From positions 4,154,001 through 4,218,000 of the forward strand of contig NC_015953.1 in NCBI RefSeq assembly GCF_000177195.2: 64,000 nt of DNA. The letters are read 5' to 3'. Each line of letters begins with the position of its first letter. Position 1 is the first letter of the stretch. This document shows positions 16,995 through 25,229 of this stretch, one piece after another. The DNA is from Streptomyces sp. SirexAA-E (GTDB lineage Bacteria; Actinomycetota; Actinomycetes; Streptomycetales; Streptomycetaceae). Below the pieces are notes generated by a model, which was not told the origin of the DNA, did not search any database, and saw only the letters and a program-made list of their open reading frames with translations. Both the position numbers and the translations under genes were made by a program.

Positions 16995-17745
16995 GTGAGC
17001 GGTTCGCGAAGGGTGCCCCTCCGCACCGTCGATGTCGCCCGGGAGTCGGGGTACTCGGTGCAACAGGTGCGAGGTGCGTGACCTGGAGCGGCTGGGAGTG
17101 ATTCCTCCGGCCGCTCGGTCGGCCAACGGGTACCGGTCCTACACCCCGGTTCACGTGCGGGCTCTGGGCGCCTATCGCGGGCTCGCGGGCGCTGTCGGAC
17201 CTGTCGAGGCCCGGAAGACGCTCGTGAGGCTGCAGACGGAGACGCTCGATGAGGCGGCCGCGGCGGTCAGCGCGGTGCACGTACAGCTCACGCGGGAACG
17301 GGAGGAGACTCTGCACGCTCAGCAGGCGTTGCGTGCGATCGAGGCCGAAGCCCACACACCCGGGTCAGGGCAAGAGGGTGACGCCATGACCATCACGGAG
17401 CTCGCCGGAGCGCTCGGTGTGCGTTCCTCGGCCTTGCGGTTCTGGGAGCAGGAGGGGCTGGTCCTGCCCGAGCGGGTGACGTCCCTGCGCGCACGTCGTT
17501 ACGGTCCTTCGGCGGTCGGAGCGGCCAGGATCGTGGTCGCTCTGCGCGGTGCCGGATACGGCGTCCCCGAGGTGCGGGAGATCATGGGCTCCCTGCGCCG
17601 GCACGACGGCTCGGGGGAGGCCCGACGCATCCTGCGGCAACGCCTCGACCGGATCGCCGCACGGACCGTGGCGCTGCTCCGGGCGGGCGCCGACCTGGCG
17701 GCCGTCGTCGCGTCTGCCGAGGAGCCGGCGCCCCAGGGCCGGTGA
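16995..17745 (+). pseudogene. MerR family regulator with two HTH domains, frameshifted by a 7-bp tandem duplication
   Basis: The gene starts at a GTG with GGGAGG four bases upstream and reads VPLRTVDVARESGYSVQQVR, the first half of a MerR helix-turn-helix. A tandem repeat of AGGTGCG (17065-17078) then shifts the frame, giving GA-stop. Removing one copy restores QQVRDLERLGVIPP and a 247-residue protein. That protein would have a first MerR domain, a coiled coil (about 80-125) and a second complete MerR-like HTH (TITELAGALGVRSSALRFWEQEGL). The ATG at 17386, with a GAGGG box, could still express the second domain alone (119 residues). The lesion could be a true mutation, a reversible slippage or an assembly error. 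Confidence 0.75.
17065..17078 (+). repeat. 7-bp tandem duplication AGGTGCG x2
   Basis: Two perfect adjacent copies of AGGTGCG (17065-17071 and 17072-17078) interrupt the MerR coding frame. One copy is expected from the protein family. Confidence 0.9.
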
Positions 17746-17755
17746 CGGGAGGGGC

Positions 17756-17811
17756 CGCGCCCCGGCCCCCGGCCCCGCCCCGGCCCCCGGCCCCCGGCCC
17801 CGCCCCGGGAG
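17756..17811. repeat. CCCCGG-rich simple repeat between convergent genes
   Basis: About 56 bases made almost only of C and G, with CCCGGCCCC-type units repeated several times, lie between the MerR gene and the siderophore-binding gene. It may act as a bidirectional terminator; length variation between strains is likely. Confidence 0.7.
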
Positions 17812-17833
17812 GCCGAGGGCACGCCCGTCGCCG

Positions 17834-18817
17834 CTACTTCGTCAGGTCGGCCTGGAGTTCGTCCAGGATCTTGCCCGCCGCCGTGTAGCCGATGCCCTGG
17901 ATCCACAGCTCGTCGTCGACCGGGAACACCCTGTCGTTCTTCACCGCGGCCATGTTCTTCCACAGCCCGCTGCCCACGGTCTGCGTCTCCTTGGACTTCT
18001 TCGCGTCCCCGTACGTCGAGTGGAAGATCACGTCGGCGTCCGCCAGGTCGATCTTCTCCGGGCTGACGTCGTACGAGAAGCCGTCCTTGGCCTTGTCGAC
18101 GATCGCGGGGCGGCCGAGGCCGATGTCCGCGAGGACCGTTCCGATGTAGTTCTGCTTGCCGTAGATGCGGATGTCCGCGCCTTCGACGAACCGCACCATG
18201 TTGACCTCGGTGGCCGCCGCCTTCTCCTTGCCGCCGAGCGCCTCGGTGACCTTCGCGGTGTGCGCGGCGTAGTCGGAGATGACCTTCTCGGCCTCCGGGA
18301 CCTTGCCGAGCGCGTTGGCGTGGGTCTGGAAGTTCTCCTTCCAGGTGAAGCCGGTGTTCTCCGTCATGACCGTCGGGGCGATCTTCTTCAGCTCGTCGTA
18401 CTTGTCGCCGTGCCGGATCTTGCTGGTGAGGATCAGGTCGGGCTTGAGCGCGGCGATCGACTCGAGGTTCGGCGTCATCAGCGCGCCGACGTCCTTGATG
18501 CCCGCGACCTGGTCCTCGGACAGGTAGCTCAGGAAGCCCGAGTCCACGTCCGCGTGGGTCGCCCCCACCGGCTTCACGCCGAGGGTGAGCGCGGAGTCCA
18601 GCTCGGCGGTGTCCAGGACGACGACCCGCTTCGGCGCGACGGGGACCTTCACGTTGCCCATCGCGGTGGAGACCGTGTGGGTGTCGGCCGAGGCGCCGCC
18701 TCCGGACACGGCGTCGGAGTCGGAGTCCGACGACCCGCAGGCGGAGAGCGCCAGGGCGGTGGTCAGGGCGAAGGAGACCGCGGCGAGGCCGCGGCGGCTG
18801 CGGAGCGAACCGGTCAT
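17834..18817 (-). CDS. iron-siderophore ABC transporter, substrate-binding lipoprotein
   Basis: A 327-residue FecB/FepB-type periplasmic-binding protein anchored outside the membrane. The signal peptide ends at lipobox LSAC with Cys27, followed by a Ser/Asp linker. The two-lobe fold shows PKRVVVLDTAELDSALTLGVKPVGA, LESIAALKPDLIL, and a C-terminal lobe with VFPVDDELWIQGIGYTAAGKIL. It is the last gene of the import operon, one base after the ATPase gene. The protein should capture an Fe(III)-siderophore complex and hand it to the two permeases; the siderophore type cannot be told from sequence. Confidence 0.9.
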   Translation of the reverse strand: MTGSLRSRRGLAAVSFALTTALALSACGSSDSDSDAVSGGGASADTHTVSTAMGNVKVPVAPKRVVVLDTAELDSALTLGVKPVGATHADVDSGFLSYLSEDQVAGIKDVGALMTPNLESIAALKPDLILTSKIRHGDKYDELKKIAPTVMTENTGFTWKENFQTHANALGKVPEAEKVISDYAAHTAKVTEALGGKEKAAATEVNMVRFVEGADIRIYGKQNYIGTVLADIGLGRPAIVDKAKDGFSYDVSPEKIDLADADVIFHSTYGDAKKSKETQTVGSGLWKNMAAVKNDRVFPVDDELWIQGIGYTAAGKILDELQADLTK

Positions 18818-18818
18818 G

Positions 18819-19679
18819 TCAGAGTGCCTTTCGGGGAGAGGGTGTGGAAGGTTTCCAGGGCGCGCCCGGCACGACGAGCGGCGAACCCGTCACCGGGTCC
18901 GGGACGACCACCGCCTCCAGGCCGAAGACCTCACGGACGAGTTCCGCGGTCACGACGTCCCCGGGACGGCCCTCGGCCACGATCCGGCCCGCCTTCATGG
19001 CGACCAGGTGGTCGGCGTACCGGGCCGCCTGGTTGAGGTCGTGGAGCACGGTGACGACGGTCCGCCCCCGGGTGCCGTCGGCCGCCGGGGCGGCGAGCCG
19101 GCGCACCAGGTCCAGGACCTCCACCTGGTGCGCGATGTCGAGGTAGGTCGTCGGCTCGTCCAGGAGCAGCAGATCGGTCTCCTGGGCGAGGGCCATCGCG
19201 ATCCACACGCGCTGGCGCTGACCGCCGGAGAGGGCGTCCACGGACCGGTCGGCGAGAGAGGTGACGTCCGTCTGCTCCATGGCGTCCGTCACCGCCCGCT
19301 CGTCCGCCTCCGACCACTGCTGCCACCAGTGCTGGTGCGGTTGGCGGCCACGGGCGACCAGGTCGGAGACGGTGATCGCCTCGGGGGCCACCGGGGTCTG
19401 CGGCAGCAGCCCGACGGACTGGGCGATCTTCCGTGTCGGGATGCGGGAGAGCTCGGTGCCGTCCAGGAGGACCGCCCCGCCCGCCGGTCTCAGCAGCCGG
19501 CCGAGCGCACGCAGGGTGGTCGACTTGCCGCAGGCGTTCGGTCCGACGATGACCGTCACCCGCCCGTCGGGGACGGCCAGGTCCAGCTCGTGGACGACGG
19601 TGCGGTCCTCGTAGGCGAGGGTCAGCCCGCGGGCGGTGAGCCTCGACGTGACGGTGCCGGTGAGGCCGGTCGTGGTCAT
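18819..19679 (-). CDS. iron-siderophore ABC transporter, ATP-binding protein
   Basis: A 286-residue FecE/FepC-type ATPase that powers siderophore uptake. Walker A is GPNACGKST (46-54), the Q-loop lies in LLPQ (91-94), the signature is LSGGQ (150-154), Walker B is LLLLDEP (170-176), and the H-loop is in VLHDLNQAARYAD. A C-terminal region of about 30 residues beyond the core is rich in Pro and Val. Its ATG at 19679 overlaps the stop of the upstream permease gene by four bases, indicating translational coupling. Confidence 0.92.
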   Translation of the reverse strand: MTTTGLTGTVTSRLTARGLTLAYEDRTVVHELDLAVPDGRVTVIVGPNACGKSTTLRALGRLLRPAGGAVLLDGTELSRIPTRKIAQSVGLLPQTPVAPEAITVSDLVARGRQPHQHWWQQWSEADERAVTDAMEQTDVTSLADRSVDALSGGQRQRVWIAMALAQETDLLLLDEPTTYLDIAHQVEVLDLVRRLAAPAADGTRGRTVVTVLHDLNQAARYADHLVAMKAGRIVAEGRPGDVVTAELVREVFGLEAVVVPDPVTGSPLVVPGAPWKPSTPSPRKAL

Positions 19680-20761
19680 GCGGTGCCTCCACTGCGGCCG
19701 CCGTGGCCGCGGATGATCAGCCAGATCAGGTACGGGGCGCCGACCGCCGCCGTCAGTACGCCCACCGGGAGCTCGGTCGGCGAGAAGAGCCTGCGGGCCA
19801 GGAGATCGCCGAGGACGACGACGATCGCGCCCAGCAGTGCCGAGCACAGCAGCGGGATCTGTGCCGTACGGGTCGTCCGGCGGGCGATCTGCGGGGCCAG
19901 CAGCGCCACGAAGTCGACCGGTCCTGCCGTCCCCGTCGCCACCGAGGCCAGGATCACGCCGAGGGCGACGAGCCCCAGCCGTACGCGGCCGAGCCGCACC
20001 CCGAGCGCCGTCGCCGTGTCGTCGTCCATCGAGACGGTGCGCTGCGCGCGGGCCGCCCACAGCACGGCGGGCAGCAGGACGAGCAGGGTCCAGCCGATCG
20101 GGGCGGCCTCGGTCCAGCCGCGGCCGTTGAGCGAGCCCGTCATCCAGATCTGCGCCTGCTGGGCGACGAGGTAGTCGCCCTTGGTCAGGAACAGGGTCGT
20201 CACCGAGCGCAGGGCGACCGCGAAACCGATGCCGATGAGCACGAAGCGGGTGGCGTGCAGCCCGCCGCGCCACGCGAACACGTACACGAGAGCCGCCGCG
20301 GCGACGCCGCCGAGCACGGAGAGGTACGGCAGGAGGGTGTAGGAGGTGACGCCGAAGGTCATCGCGCCGACCGTGAGCGCGCCCGCGCCCTGGCTGATGC
20401 CGATGATGTCGGGGCTGGCCAGCGGGTTGCGGGCGACGGTCTGGATCAGAGCGCCGGCGACACCGAAGGCGAGGCCCACGAGCAGCCCGACCACCAGGCG
20501 CGGCAGCCGCAGCGTGCCCACGACGAGCTCGTCCGGCGACGGCTGCCCGAGGACGACCTTCACCACCTCTCCGGGCGCCACGAAGCTCTCGCCGACGCAG
20601 AGGTACGCCACCGAGAGGGCGGCCAGCAGCACGGCGAGCCCCAGCGAGACCAGCGCCGCCCGCCGGTGGAGCAGGAATCCGGCCCGCCTCCCGACCCGTA
20701 CGACGCCGTAACCGGCGGGCCGGACCGGGGGGCGTGCGGGCACTGCCGTGTCCGTGGTCAC
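19676..20761 (-). CDS. iron-siderophore ABC transporter, FecCD permease (second)
   Basis: A 361-residue BtuCD/FecCD-type permease with about ten membrane helices after a basic N-terminal tail. Family motifs include LRLPRLVVGLLVGLAFGVAGALIQ, NPLASPDIIGISQGAGAL and the cytoplasmic coupling region LGVRLGRVRLGLVALGVI. GPVDFVALLAPQIAR and the C-terminal GAPYLIWLI complete the match. It should form a heterodimer with the permease encoded just upstream. The GTG at 20761 overlaps the previous stop by four bases. Confidence 0.92.
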   Translation of the reverse strand: MTTDTAVPARPPVRPAGYGVVRVGRRAGFLLHRRAALVSLGLAVLLAALSVAYLCVGESFVAPGEVVKVVLGQPSPDELVVGTLRLPRLVVGLLVGLAFGVAGALIQTVARNPLASPDIIGISQGAGALTVGAMTFGVTSYTLLPYLSVLGGVAAAALVYVFAWRGGLHATRFVLIGIGFAVALRSVTTLFLTKGDYLVAQQAQIWMTGSLNGRGWTEAAPIGWTLLVLLPAVLWAARAQRTVSMDDDTATALGVRLGRVRLGLVALGVILASVATGTAGPVDFVALLAPQIARRTTRTAQIPLLCSALLGAIVVVLGDLLARRLFSPTELPVGVLTAAVGAPYLIWLIIRGHGGRSGGTA

Positions 20762-21768
20762 GCGGGCACCGCCTTCCGGCGTACGAGGGCGACGAGGAAC
20801 GGCACACCGATCAGCGCCGTCATCACGCCCGCCGGTACCTCGCCGGGCGGCAGGACGATCCGGCCGACGACGTCGGAGACCAGCAGCATCACGGGCCCGA
20901 TCAGCGCCGCCATGGGCAGCACCCAGCGGTGGTCGCCGCCGACGATCGCGCGGGCGATGTGCGGGACCGCGAGGCCGACGAAGGCGATCGGCCCGGCCGC
21001 CGCGACCCCGGCGCCGGTGAGCGCCGTGGCGCCGATGCCGCCGACGATCCGTACGGCCGCCACGTTCCGGCCCAGGCCCTTCGCCACGTCCTCGCCCAGC
21101 GCCAACGCGTCCAGGCCGCGCGCCACGGAGAGCACGAGCACCATGCCGACCAGCAGGAACGGCCAGATCTGCTGGGCGACCTGGGCCTCGCGCCCGGCGA
21201 TCGAACCGACCTGCCAGAAACGGAACTCGTCCAGCGCGGACGCCTTGGTGGTGAGCACGGCCATGGTCACCGACACCAGCAGCGCGTTGATCGCCGCGCC
21301 GCCCAGCGCGAGCTTCACCGGGGTGGCGCCGCCACGGCCCCGGGAGGCGATGGCGTACACCGCGACGGACGCGACGGCGGCCCCCGCGAAGGCGAACCAC
21401 ACGTATCCGGAGAGGGTGTGGATCCCGGCGTAGGCGATGGCCAGCACCACGGCCACCGAGGCGCCCTGGCTGATGCCGAGGACCCCGGGGTCGGCGATGG
21501 GATTGCGGGTGATGCCCTGGAGCGCCGTACCCGCGAGGGCGAGGGCCGCGCCGACCATCAGCCCGATCAGGGTGCGGGGCACCCGCATCTCGCGGACCAC
21601 CTCGGCGGCGTCCGAGTGCCCGCCGTGCAGCAGGGCGTCGACGACCGCGGTGGGCGCGATGGTCCGCGCGCCCACGGCCAGACTGAGCAGGACGGCCAGC
21701 AGCAGGGCGAGGACGGCCACCGCGGTCGCGAGTGCGCGTCTGGAGAGGCGGGGTGCGGCGGGGGCCAT
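20758..21768 (-). CDS. iron-siderophore ABC transporter, FecCD permease (first)
   Basis: A 336-residue FecCD permease with RVPRTLIGLMVGAALALAGTALQ, NPIADPGVLGISQGAS, GLGRNVAAVRIVGGIG and PIAFVGLAVPHIAR motifs and about nine to ten helices. It is the first gene of a four-gene operon (permease, permease, ATPase, binding protein). I chose the ATG at 21768; a TTG at 21798 would add ten residues but lies inside the iron-box-like site. No strong ribosome binding site precedes either, so a very short leader or leaderless start is possible. Expression is probably repressed by iron. Confidence 0.88.
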   Translation of the reverse strand: MAPAAPRLSRRALATAVAVLALLLAVLLSLAVGARTIAPTAVVDALLHGGHSDAAEVVREMRVPRTLIGLMVGAALALAGTALQGITRNPIADPGVLGISQGASVAVVLAIAYAGIHTLSGYVWFAFAGAAVASVAVYAIASRGRGGATPVKLALGGAAINALLVSVTMAVLTTKASALDEFRFWQVGSIAGREAQVAQQIWPFLLVGMVLVLSVARGLDALALGEDVAKGLGRNVAAVRIVGGIGATALTGAGVAAAGPIAFVGLAVPHIARAIVGGDHRWVLPMAALIGPVMLLVSDVVGRIVLPPGEVPAGVMTALIGVPFLVALVRRKAVPA

Positions 21769-21795
21769 CGGAACCAATCGGGTGGCGAGGACGAG

Positions 21796-21834
21796 CAAGG
21801 TAAGGCTTGGCTGAGTCTATGCGCGGCCTGTCAA
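21796..21834 (-). promoter_or_regulatory. iron-box-like operator and -35 of the siderophore operon
   Basis: CAAGGTAAGGCTTGGCTGA (21796-21814, plus-strand reading) shares 12 of 19 positions with the remembered IdeR/DmdR consensus TTAGGTTAGGCTAACCTAA. A perfect TTGACA on the reverse strand (21829-21834) lies 14 bases upstream in the direction of the operon. A repressor at the box would cover the -10 region and start site. Confidence 0.6.
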
Positions 21835-21867
21835 CCGGGTCAGTGTGCCCTTGGCGGTCCCGTCCGG

Positions 21868-21908
21868 CCCGGCACCCCTTCTCCGGGGCCCGGCACCCCT
21901 TCTCCGGG
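21868..21908. repeat. 20-bp direct repeat, two copies
   Basis: CCCGGCACCCCTTCTCCGGG occurs at 21868-21887 and again at 21889-21908. Each copy can fold into a CCCGG/CCGGG hairpin. It lies in the spacer between the divergent siderophore operon and the HAD phosphatase gene. Confidence 0.85.
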
Positions 21909-21975
21909 CCCGTGGGCACCCTGCGGGGGCCGCCGCGCCGTCACCCGGGTTCCGGACGCTCGGCACAATGGCGGC

Positions 21976-22605
21976 ATGCCTTCACGCACCCTGACGGTCG
22001 GCTTCGACCTGGACATGACGCTCATCGACTCCCGGCCCGGCATCAAGGCCGCCTACCTGACCCTGGCGGCCGAGACCGGGGTGTACATCGACACCGACCT
22101 GGTCGTGAGCCGTCTCGGTCCGCCGCTGGAGGACGAGCTGACCAACTGGTACCCGCCCGAGTCGATCGCCGCCGCCGCCGACCGGTACCGCGCGCTCTAC
22201 CCGGACCGGGCGATCACGCCGACGCCCGCGCTGGCCGGCGCCCGGGAGGCCGTCGAGGCGGTCCAGGCGCTCGGCGGGCGGGCGATCGTCGTCACCGCCA
22301 AGTACGAGCCGAACGCCAAGCTCCACCTCGACCACCTCGGCCTGGTGCCGGACGTCCTGATCGGCGGTCTCTGGGCCGAGGGCAAGGCGGAGGCGCTCCT
22401 GGACCACGGCGCGCGGATATACGTCGGCGACCACACCGGCGACGTACGCGGGGCGCGCGCGGCGGACGCCCTGTCGGTCGGCGTCACCACCGGACCGTGC
22501 GACGAGGAGGAGCTGCGGGCCGCGGGCGCCGACGTGATCCTGCCAAATCTCACCGGGTTCCCGGCCTGGCTGAACGCCTGGGCGGCACGCGGCGAGGCGG
22601 TCTGA
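21976..22605 (+). CDS. HAD-family hydrolase (phosphoglycolate phosphatase-like)
   Basis: A 209-residue haloacid dehalogenase-type phosphatase. Motif I is GFDLDMTLIDS (nucleophile Asp11, acid/base Asp13), motif II the Thr in VVTAKYE, motif III Lys in LWAEGKAEALLDHG, and motif IV GDHTGDVRGAR. A small helical cap lies between motifs I and II (about residues 20-85). The substrate is a small phosphate ester, perhaps phosphoglycolate, but this is not certain. There is no ribosome binding site; CACAAT (21964-21969) ends six bases before the ATG and may be the -10 of a leaderless message. Confidence 0.82.
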   Translation: MPSRTLTVGFDLDMTLIDSRPGIKAAYLTLAAETGVYIDTDLVVSRLGPPLEDELTNWYPPESIAAAADRYRALYPDRAITPTPALAGAREAVEAVQALGGRAIVVTAKYEPNAKLHLDHLGLVPDVLIGGLWAEGKAEALLDHGARIYVGDHTGDVRGARAADALSVGVTTGPCDEEELRAAGADVILPNLTGFPAWLNAWAARGEAV

Positions 22606-22614
22606 GGGGCCTGG

Positions 22615-22851
22615 TCAGCGGGCGGCGGCGCGCTTCGGCGAGCTCTTCCAGACCGAGCGCACCACACCGGCGGCGGCGATGAGGAAGCCCAGCCCCATCA
22701 GCATGCACACCGCATAAGCCGCGGACGGGAACGGATCGGTGCCCAGGAACAGGGGGGCGACGGTCACCAGGGTGGCGAGCGCGCCGACGAAGAAGACGAT
22801 CGCGCCGACCTGTACGAGCCGGTCGCCTGCGCCGGAAGGAGTAGTACTCAC
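22615..22851 (-). CDS. small two-helix membrane protein
   Basis: A 78-residue protein with two clear membrane helices (about 13-35 and 45-63), a short loop LFLGTDPFPSAA and a basic tail (WKSSPKRAAAR) that should stay in the cytoplasm. It resembles uncharacterised Streptomyces membrane proteins. It is convergent with the HAD gene and divergent from the cold-shock gene. Function unknown. Confidence 0.7.
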   Translation of the reverse strand: MSTTPSGAGDRLVQVGAIVFFVGALATLVTVAPLFLGTDPFPSAAYAVCMLMGLGFLIAAAGVVRSVWKSSPKRAAAR

Positions 22852-22896
22852 CCGGCCAGGGTAGTTCCCAGCTCGGCGGAGCCGTTCGGCGACGTC

Positions 22897-22924
22897 TTGT
22901 CTTCGGCCTCCGGGCCACTAGCCT
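22897..22924 (+). promoter_or_regulatory. promoter of the cold-shock gene
   Basis: TTGTCT (22897-22902) and TAGCCT (22919-22924) are 16 bases apart. Transcription from about 22931 would give an approximately 90-base leader before the GTG at 23019, consistent with the long structured leaders of cold-shock mRNAs. Confidence 0.5.
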
Positions 22925-23018
22925 TGGACGTGGCGGGTCACGGGACCCGCTGTACTGCTATCCGGAGCCGTTTCGCGGCTCTCCCGCCCCACCGACGAGT
23001 ACGAGGACGAGGACAGAC

Positions 23019-23402
23019 GTGCCCACGGGTAAGGTCAAATGGTTCAATTCGGAAAAGGGCTTCGGCTTTCTTTCGCGCGACGACGGCGACGACGTCTTCG
23101 TCCACTCGTCCGTACTCCCGGCCGGTGTCGACGCCCTCAAGCCCGGTCAGCGCGTCGAGTTCGGCGTGGTCGCGGGCCAGCGCGGTGACCAGGCCCTGTC
23201 CGTCGTCGTCCTGGACCCCACGCCCTCCGTCGCGGCCGCGCAGCGGCGCAAGCCGGACGAGCTGGCGTCGATCGTGCAGGACCTGACGACCGTGCTGGAG
23301 AACATCACGCCGCTGCTGGAGCGCGGTCGCTACCCGGACAAGGCCGCGGGCGCCAAGATCGCCGGACTGCTGCGGGCGGTCGCGGACCAGCTCGACGTGT
23401 GA
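23019..23402 (+). CDS. cold-shock domain protein with C-terminal extension
   Basis: A 127-residue protein with an OB-fold cold-shock domain (about 3-66). It contains GKVKWFNSEKGFGFL (RNP1) and DVFVHSS (RNP2), which bind single-stranded RNA or DNA. Classical CspA-type proteins are about 67 residues. Here a second half (SVAAAQRRKPDELASIVQDL ... AGLLRAVADQLDV) forms predicted amphipathic helices, typical of the longer actinobacterial version. The GTG start follows GAGGA with good spacing. It probably acts as an RNA chaperone or growth-phase regulator. Confidence 0.9.
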   Translation: MPTGKVKWFNSEKGFGFLSRDDGDDVFVHSSVLPAGVDALKPGQRVEFGVVAGQRGDQALSVVVLDPTPSVAAAQRRKPDELASIVQDLTTVLENITPLLERGRYPDKAAGAKIAGLLRAVADQLDV

Positions 23403-23426
23403 CGCACGCGTCCCCCCTGCGGGTGG

Positions 23427-23458
23427 CACCGCCGCGGCGGTCGCGCGCGGCGGCGGTG
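23427..23458. terminator. terminator-like hairpin between csp and mqnD
   Basis: CACCGCCGC (23427-23435) pairs with GCGGCGGTG (23450-23458) between the convergent stops at 23402 and 23476. It has no U-tract, as is common in GC-rich actinobacteria, and can serve both strands. Confidence 0.55.
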
Positions 23459-23475
23459 ACCCGGCGTCTCAGGCG

Positions 23476-24381
23476 TCAGCGACCGGTGACCGACAGCGCG
23501 TCCGGGGCCAGCGGCGGTACGAGGCCCTCGGCGGCCGCCCGCGTCAGCAGGCCGCGGATCGCCGCGTAGCCGTTCTCGCCGAGGTCGGCGGTGAACTCGT
23601 TGACGTACAGCCCGATGTGCTGGTCGGCCACGGCCGGGTCCATCTCCTGGGCGTGCTCCGCGACGTAGGGGCGCGACCGCTCCGGGTCGTCCCACGCCAT
23701 CCGCACCGAGGTGCGGATGGCGTCGGTCAGCCGCTCCAGCGCCTCCTGGCCCAGGGACCGCTTGGCGACGATCGCGCCGAGCGGGATCGGCAGCCCGGTG
23801 GTCGACTCCCAGTGCTCGCCCATGTCGGCGAGGCTGTGCAGGCCGTAGTTCTGGTAGGTGAAGCGGGCCTCGTGGATCACCAGACCGGCGTCCACCCGGC
23901 CGTCGCGCACGGCGGGCATGATCTGGTCGAACGGCATGACGACGATCTCGCCCACGCCGCCGGGCACCACCTCGGCCGCCCAGAGCCGGAACAGCAGGTA
24001 CGCGGTGGACCGCTCGCTGGGCACCGCCACGGTCTTGCCGGTCAGGTCCGCGCCCGGCTCCCGGGTGAGGACGAGCGGCCCGCAACCGCGGCCCAGCGCG
24101 CCGCCGCAGGGCAGCAGCGCGTACTCGTCGAGGACGTACGGCAGTACGGCGTAGGAGACCTTCAGGACGTCGAACTCGCCGCGCTCGGCCATGCCGTTGG
24201 TGAGGTCGATGTCGGCGAAGGTGACGTCGAGGGCGGGCGCGTCCGGGACCCTTCCGTGCGCCCAGGCGTCGAAGACGAAGGTGTCGTTCGGGCACGGCGA
24301 GAAGGCGATCCGCAGCTCGGGCGGTATGCCGCCGGCGCTGTCAGTCACGGTGCGGGGCGCGGAGTCGGTCGAGTCGGTCAT
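23476..24381 (-). CDS. mqnD: 1,4-dihydroxy-6-naphthoate synthase (menaquinone, futalosine pathway)
   Basis: A 301-residue MqnD that converts cyclic dehypoxanthine futalosine to 1,4-dihydroxy-6-naphthoate, the ring precursor of menaquinone. The hallmark SPCPNDTFVFDAWAHG lies near residue 28. Other family features are VLKVSYAVLPYVLDEYALLPCGGALGRG, the VPSERSTAYLL substrate loop and DAGLVIHEARFTY, in the periplasmic-binding-protein-like fold. It is the last gene of an operon after mqnB. Its ATG lies 41 bases inside the mqnB 3' end, preceded by GGAAGG, so the two are likely translationally coupled. Confidence 0.93.
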   Translation of the reverse strand: MTDSTDSAPRTVTDSAGGIPPELRIAFSPCPNDTFVFDAWAHGRVPDAPALDVTFADIDLTNGMAERGEFDVLKVSYAVLPYVLDEYALLPCGGALGRGCGPLVLTREPGADLTGKTVAVPSERSTAYLLFRLWAAEVVPGGVGEIVVMPFDQIMPAVRDGRVDAGLVIHEARFTYQNYGLHSLADMGEHWESTTGLPIPLGAIVAKRSLGQEALERLTDAIRTSVRMAWDDPERSRPYVAEHAQEMDPAVADQHIGLYVNEFTADLGENGYAAIRGLLTRAAAEGLVPPLAPDALSVTGR

Positions 24382-25195
24382 GGGTCCAGCCTTCCACTAC
24401 GGGTGCGATCTTCCCGAACGCCTCGGTGAGCGCCGCCAGGGCTTCGCCGATGCGCCAGGCGTCCCGGTCGCGGGGCCCGACGGCGTTCGAGACGGCCCGG
24501 AGCTCCAGTACCGGCACGCCGAGCCGGTCGGCGGCCTCCGCGACGCCGAAGCCCTCCATGGCCTCGGCGACGGCTCCGGGATGGGCGGCCAGCAGCGCGG
24601 CGGTGCGTGCGGCGCTGCCGGTCACGGTCGAAACGGTGAGCACCCGGCCCCGCACGGCCCCGGTGGCCTCGGCCACCTCCCGTACGAGGGAGGCGGGCGG
24701 CACGAAGAGGTCCCTGCCGAAGCCGAGACCGGTGACGGGCACGAATCCGTCCGGGGTCTCGGCGCCCAGATCGGCGGCGACGATGGCGCTCGCCACGACG
24801 AGGGAGCCGACGGGCGCGGCGGGAGCGAAACCGCCCCCGATGCCGGCGGAGACGACGAGCCCGTACGGCGCGTCGTCAGGTGACCGGGAGTCAGGTGACC
24901 GCAAGGCAGGTGACCGCAAGCCAGGTGACCCGGAGCCGGGTGGCTCGGAGCCGGGCCCCCCGAGGCGGGATGTCGAGGAGTCGGCCGCCCCGGTGTCGGG
25001 TGTCCGGGCGGCGGCCAGGGCGAACGCGGTGGCCGCCGCCGAGGCGGCCGGTCCCGCACCGCCCGCGACCACGTCGAAGGGGCCCGCCCGGTGCACCTCG
25101 GCGCCCGGCACGGCCCGGATCTCCGGCGGCCGGCCGACGGCGCGCGTGACCGCGTCCCGTTCGGCCGGGACGGCGGTCACGACGAGGACCCGCAC
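24341..25195 (-). CDS. mqnB: futalosine hydrolase with repeat-expanded loop
   Basis: A 284-residue nucleoside phosphorylase-fold enzyme that cleaves futalosine to dehypoxanthine futalosine and hypoxanthine. VRVLVVTAVPAERDAVTRAVG opens the fold. The active-site region VVSAGIGGGFAP is at 114-125, and EAMEGFGVAEAA and ELRAVSNAVGPRDRDAW carry the purine and ribose contacts. Residues about 77-107 are a Ser/Pro/Arg insert encoded by a 15-bp minisatellite (24876-24965), absent from the core fold and probably a surface loop. The GTG at 25195 follows AGGAG. It sits in the order MFS, DUF2771, mqnB, mqnD. Confidence 0.9.
   Translation of the reverse strand: MRVLVVTAVPAERDAVTRAVGRPPEIRAVPGAEVHRAGPFDVVAGGAGPAASAAATAFALAAARTPDTGAADSSTSRLGGPGSEPPGSGSPGLRSPALRSPDSRSPDDAPYGLVVSAGIGGGFAPAAPVGSLVVASAIVAADLGAETPDGFVPVTGLGFGRDLFVPPASLVREVAEATGAVRGRVLTVSTVTGSAARTAALLAAHPGAVAEAMEGFGVAEAADRLGVPVLELRAVSNAVGPRDRDAWRIGEALAALTEAFGKIAPVVEGWTHDRLDRLRAPHRD
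24876..24965 (-). repeat. in-frame 15-bp minisatellite inside mqnB
   Basis: Six successive 15-base units, with decreasing similarity, start at 24876, 24891, 24906, 24921, 24936 and 24951. The first four share CAGGTGACC. Each encodes five residues of the type (R)SPxL/D, so copy-number change keeps the reading frame. Confidence 0.85.
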
Positions 25196-25229
25196 GGCGG
25201 AGCTCCTGGCGAATCGGGGGATCAGGCGG

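Noticed and set aside
17756..17811. GC-only stretch as a coding or RNA gene
   Set aside because: Simple sequence with no open structure beyond repeats; treated as a repeat or terminator.
24876..24965. CRISPR array
   Set aside because: Units are 15 bases, contiguous without spacers, and lie in frame within mqnB.
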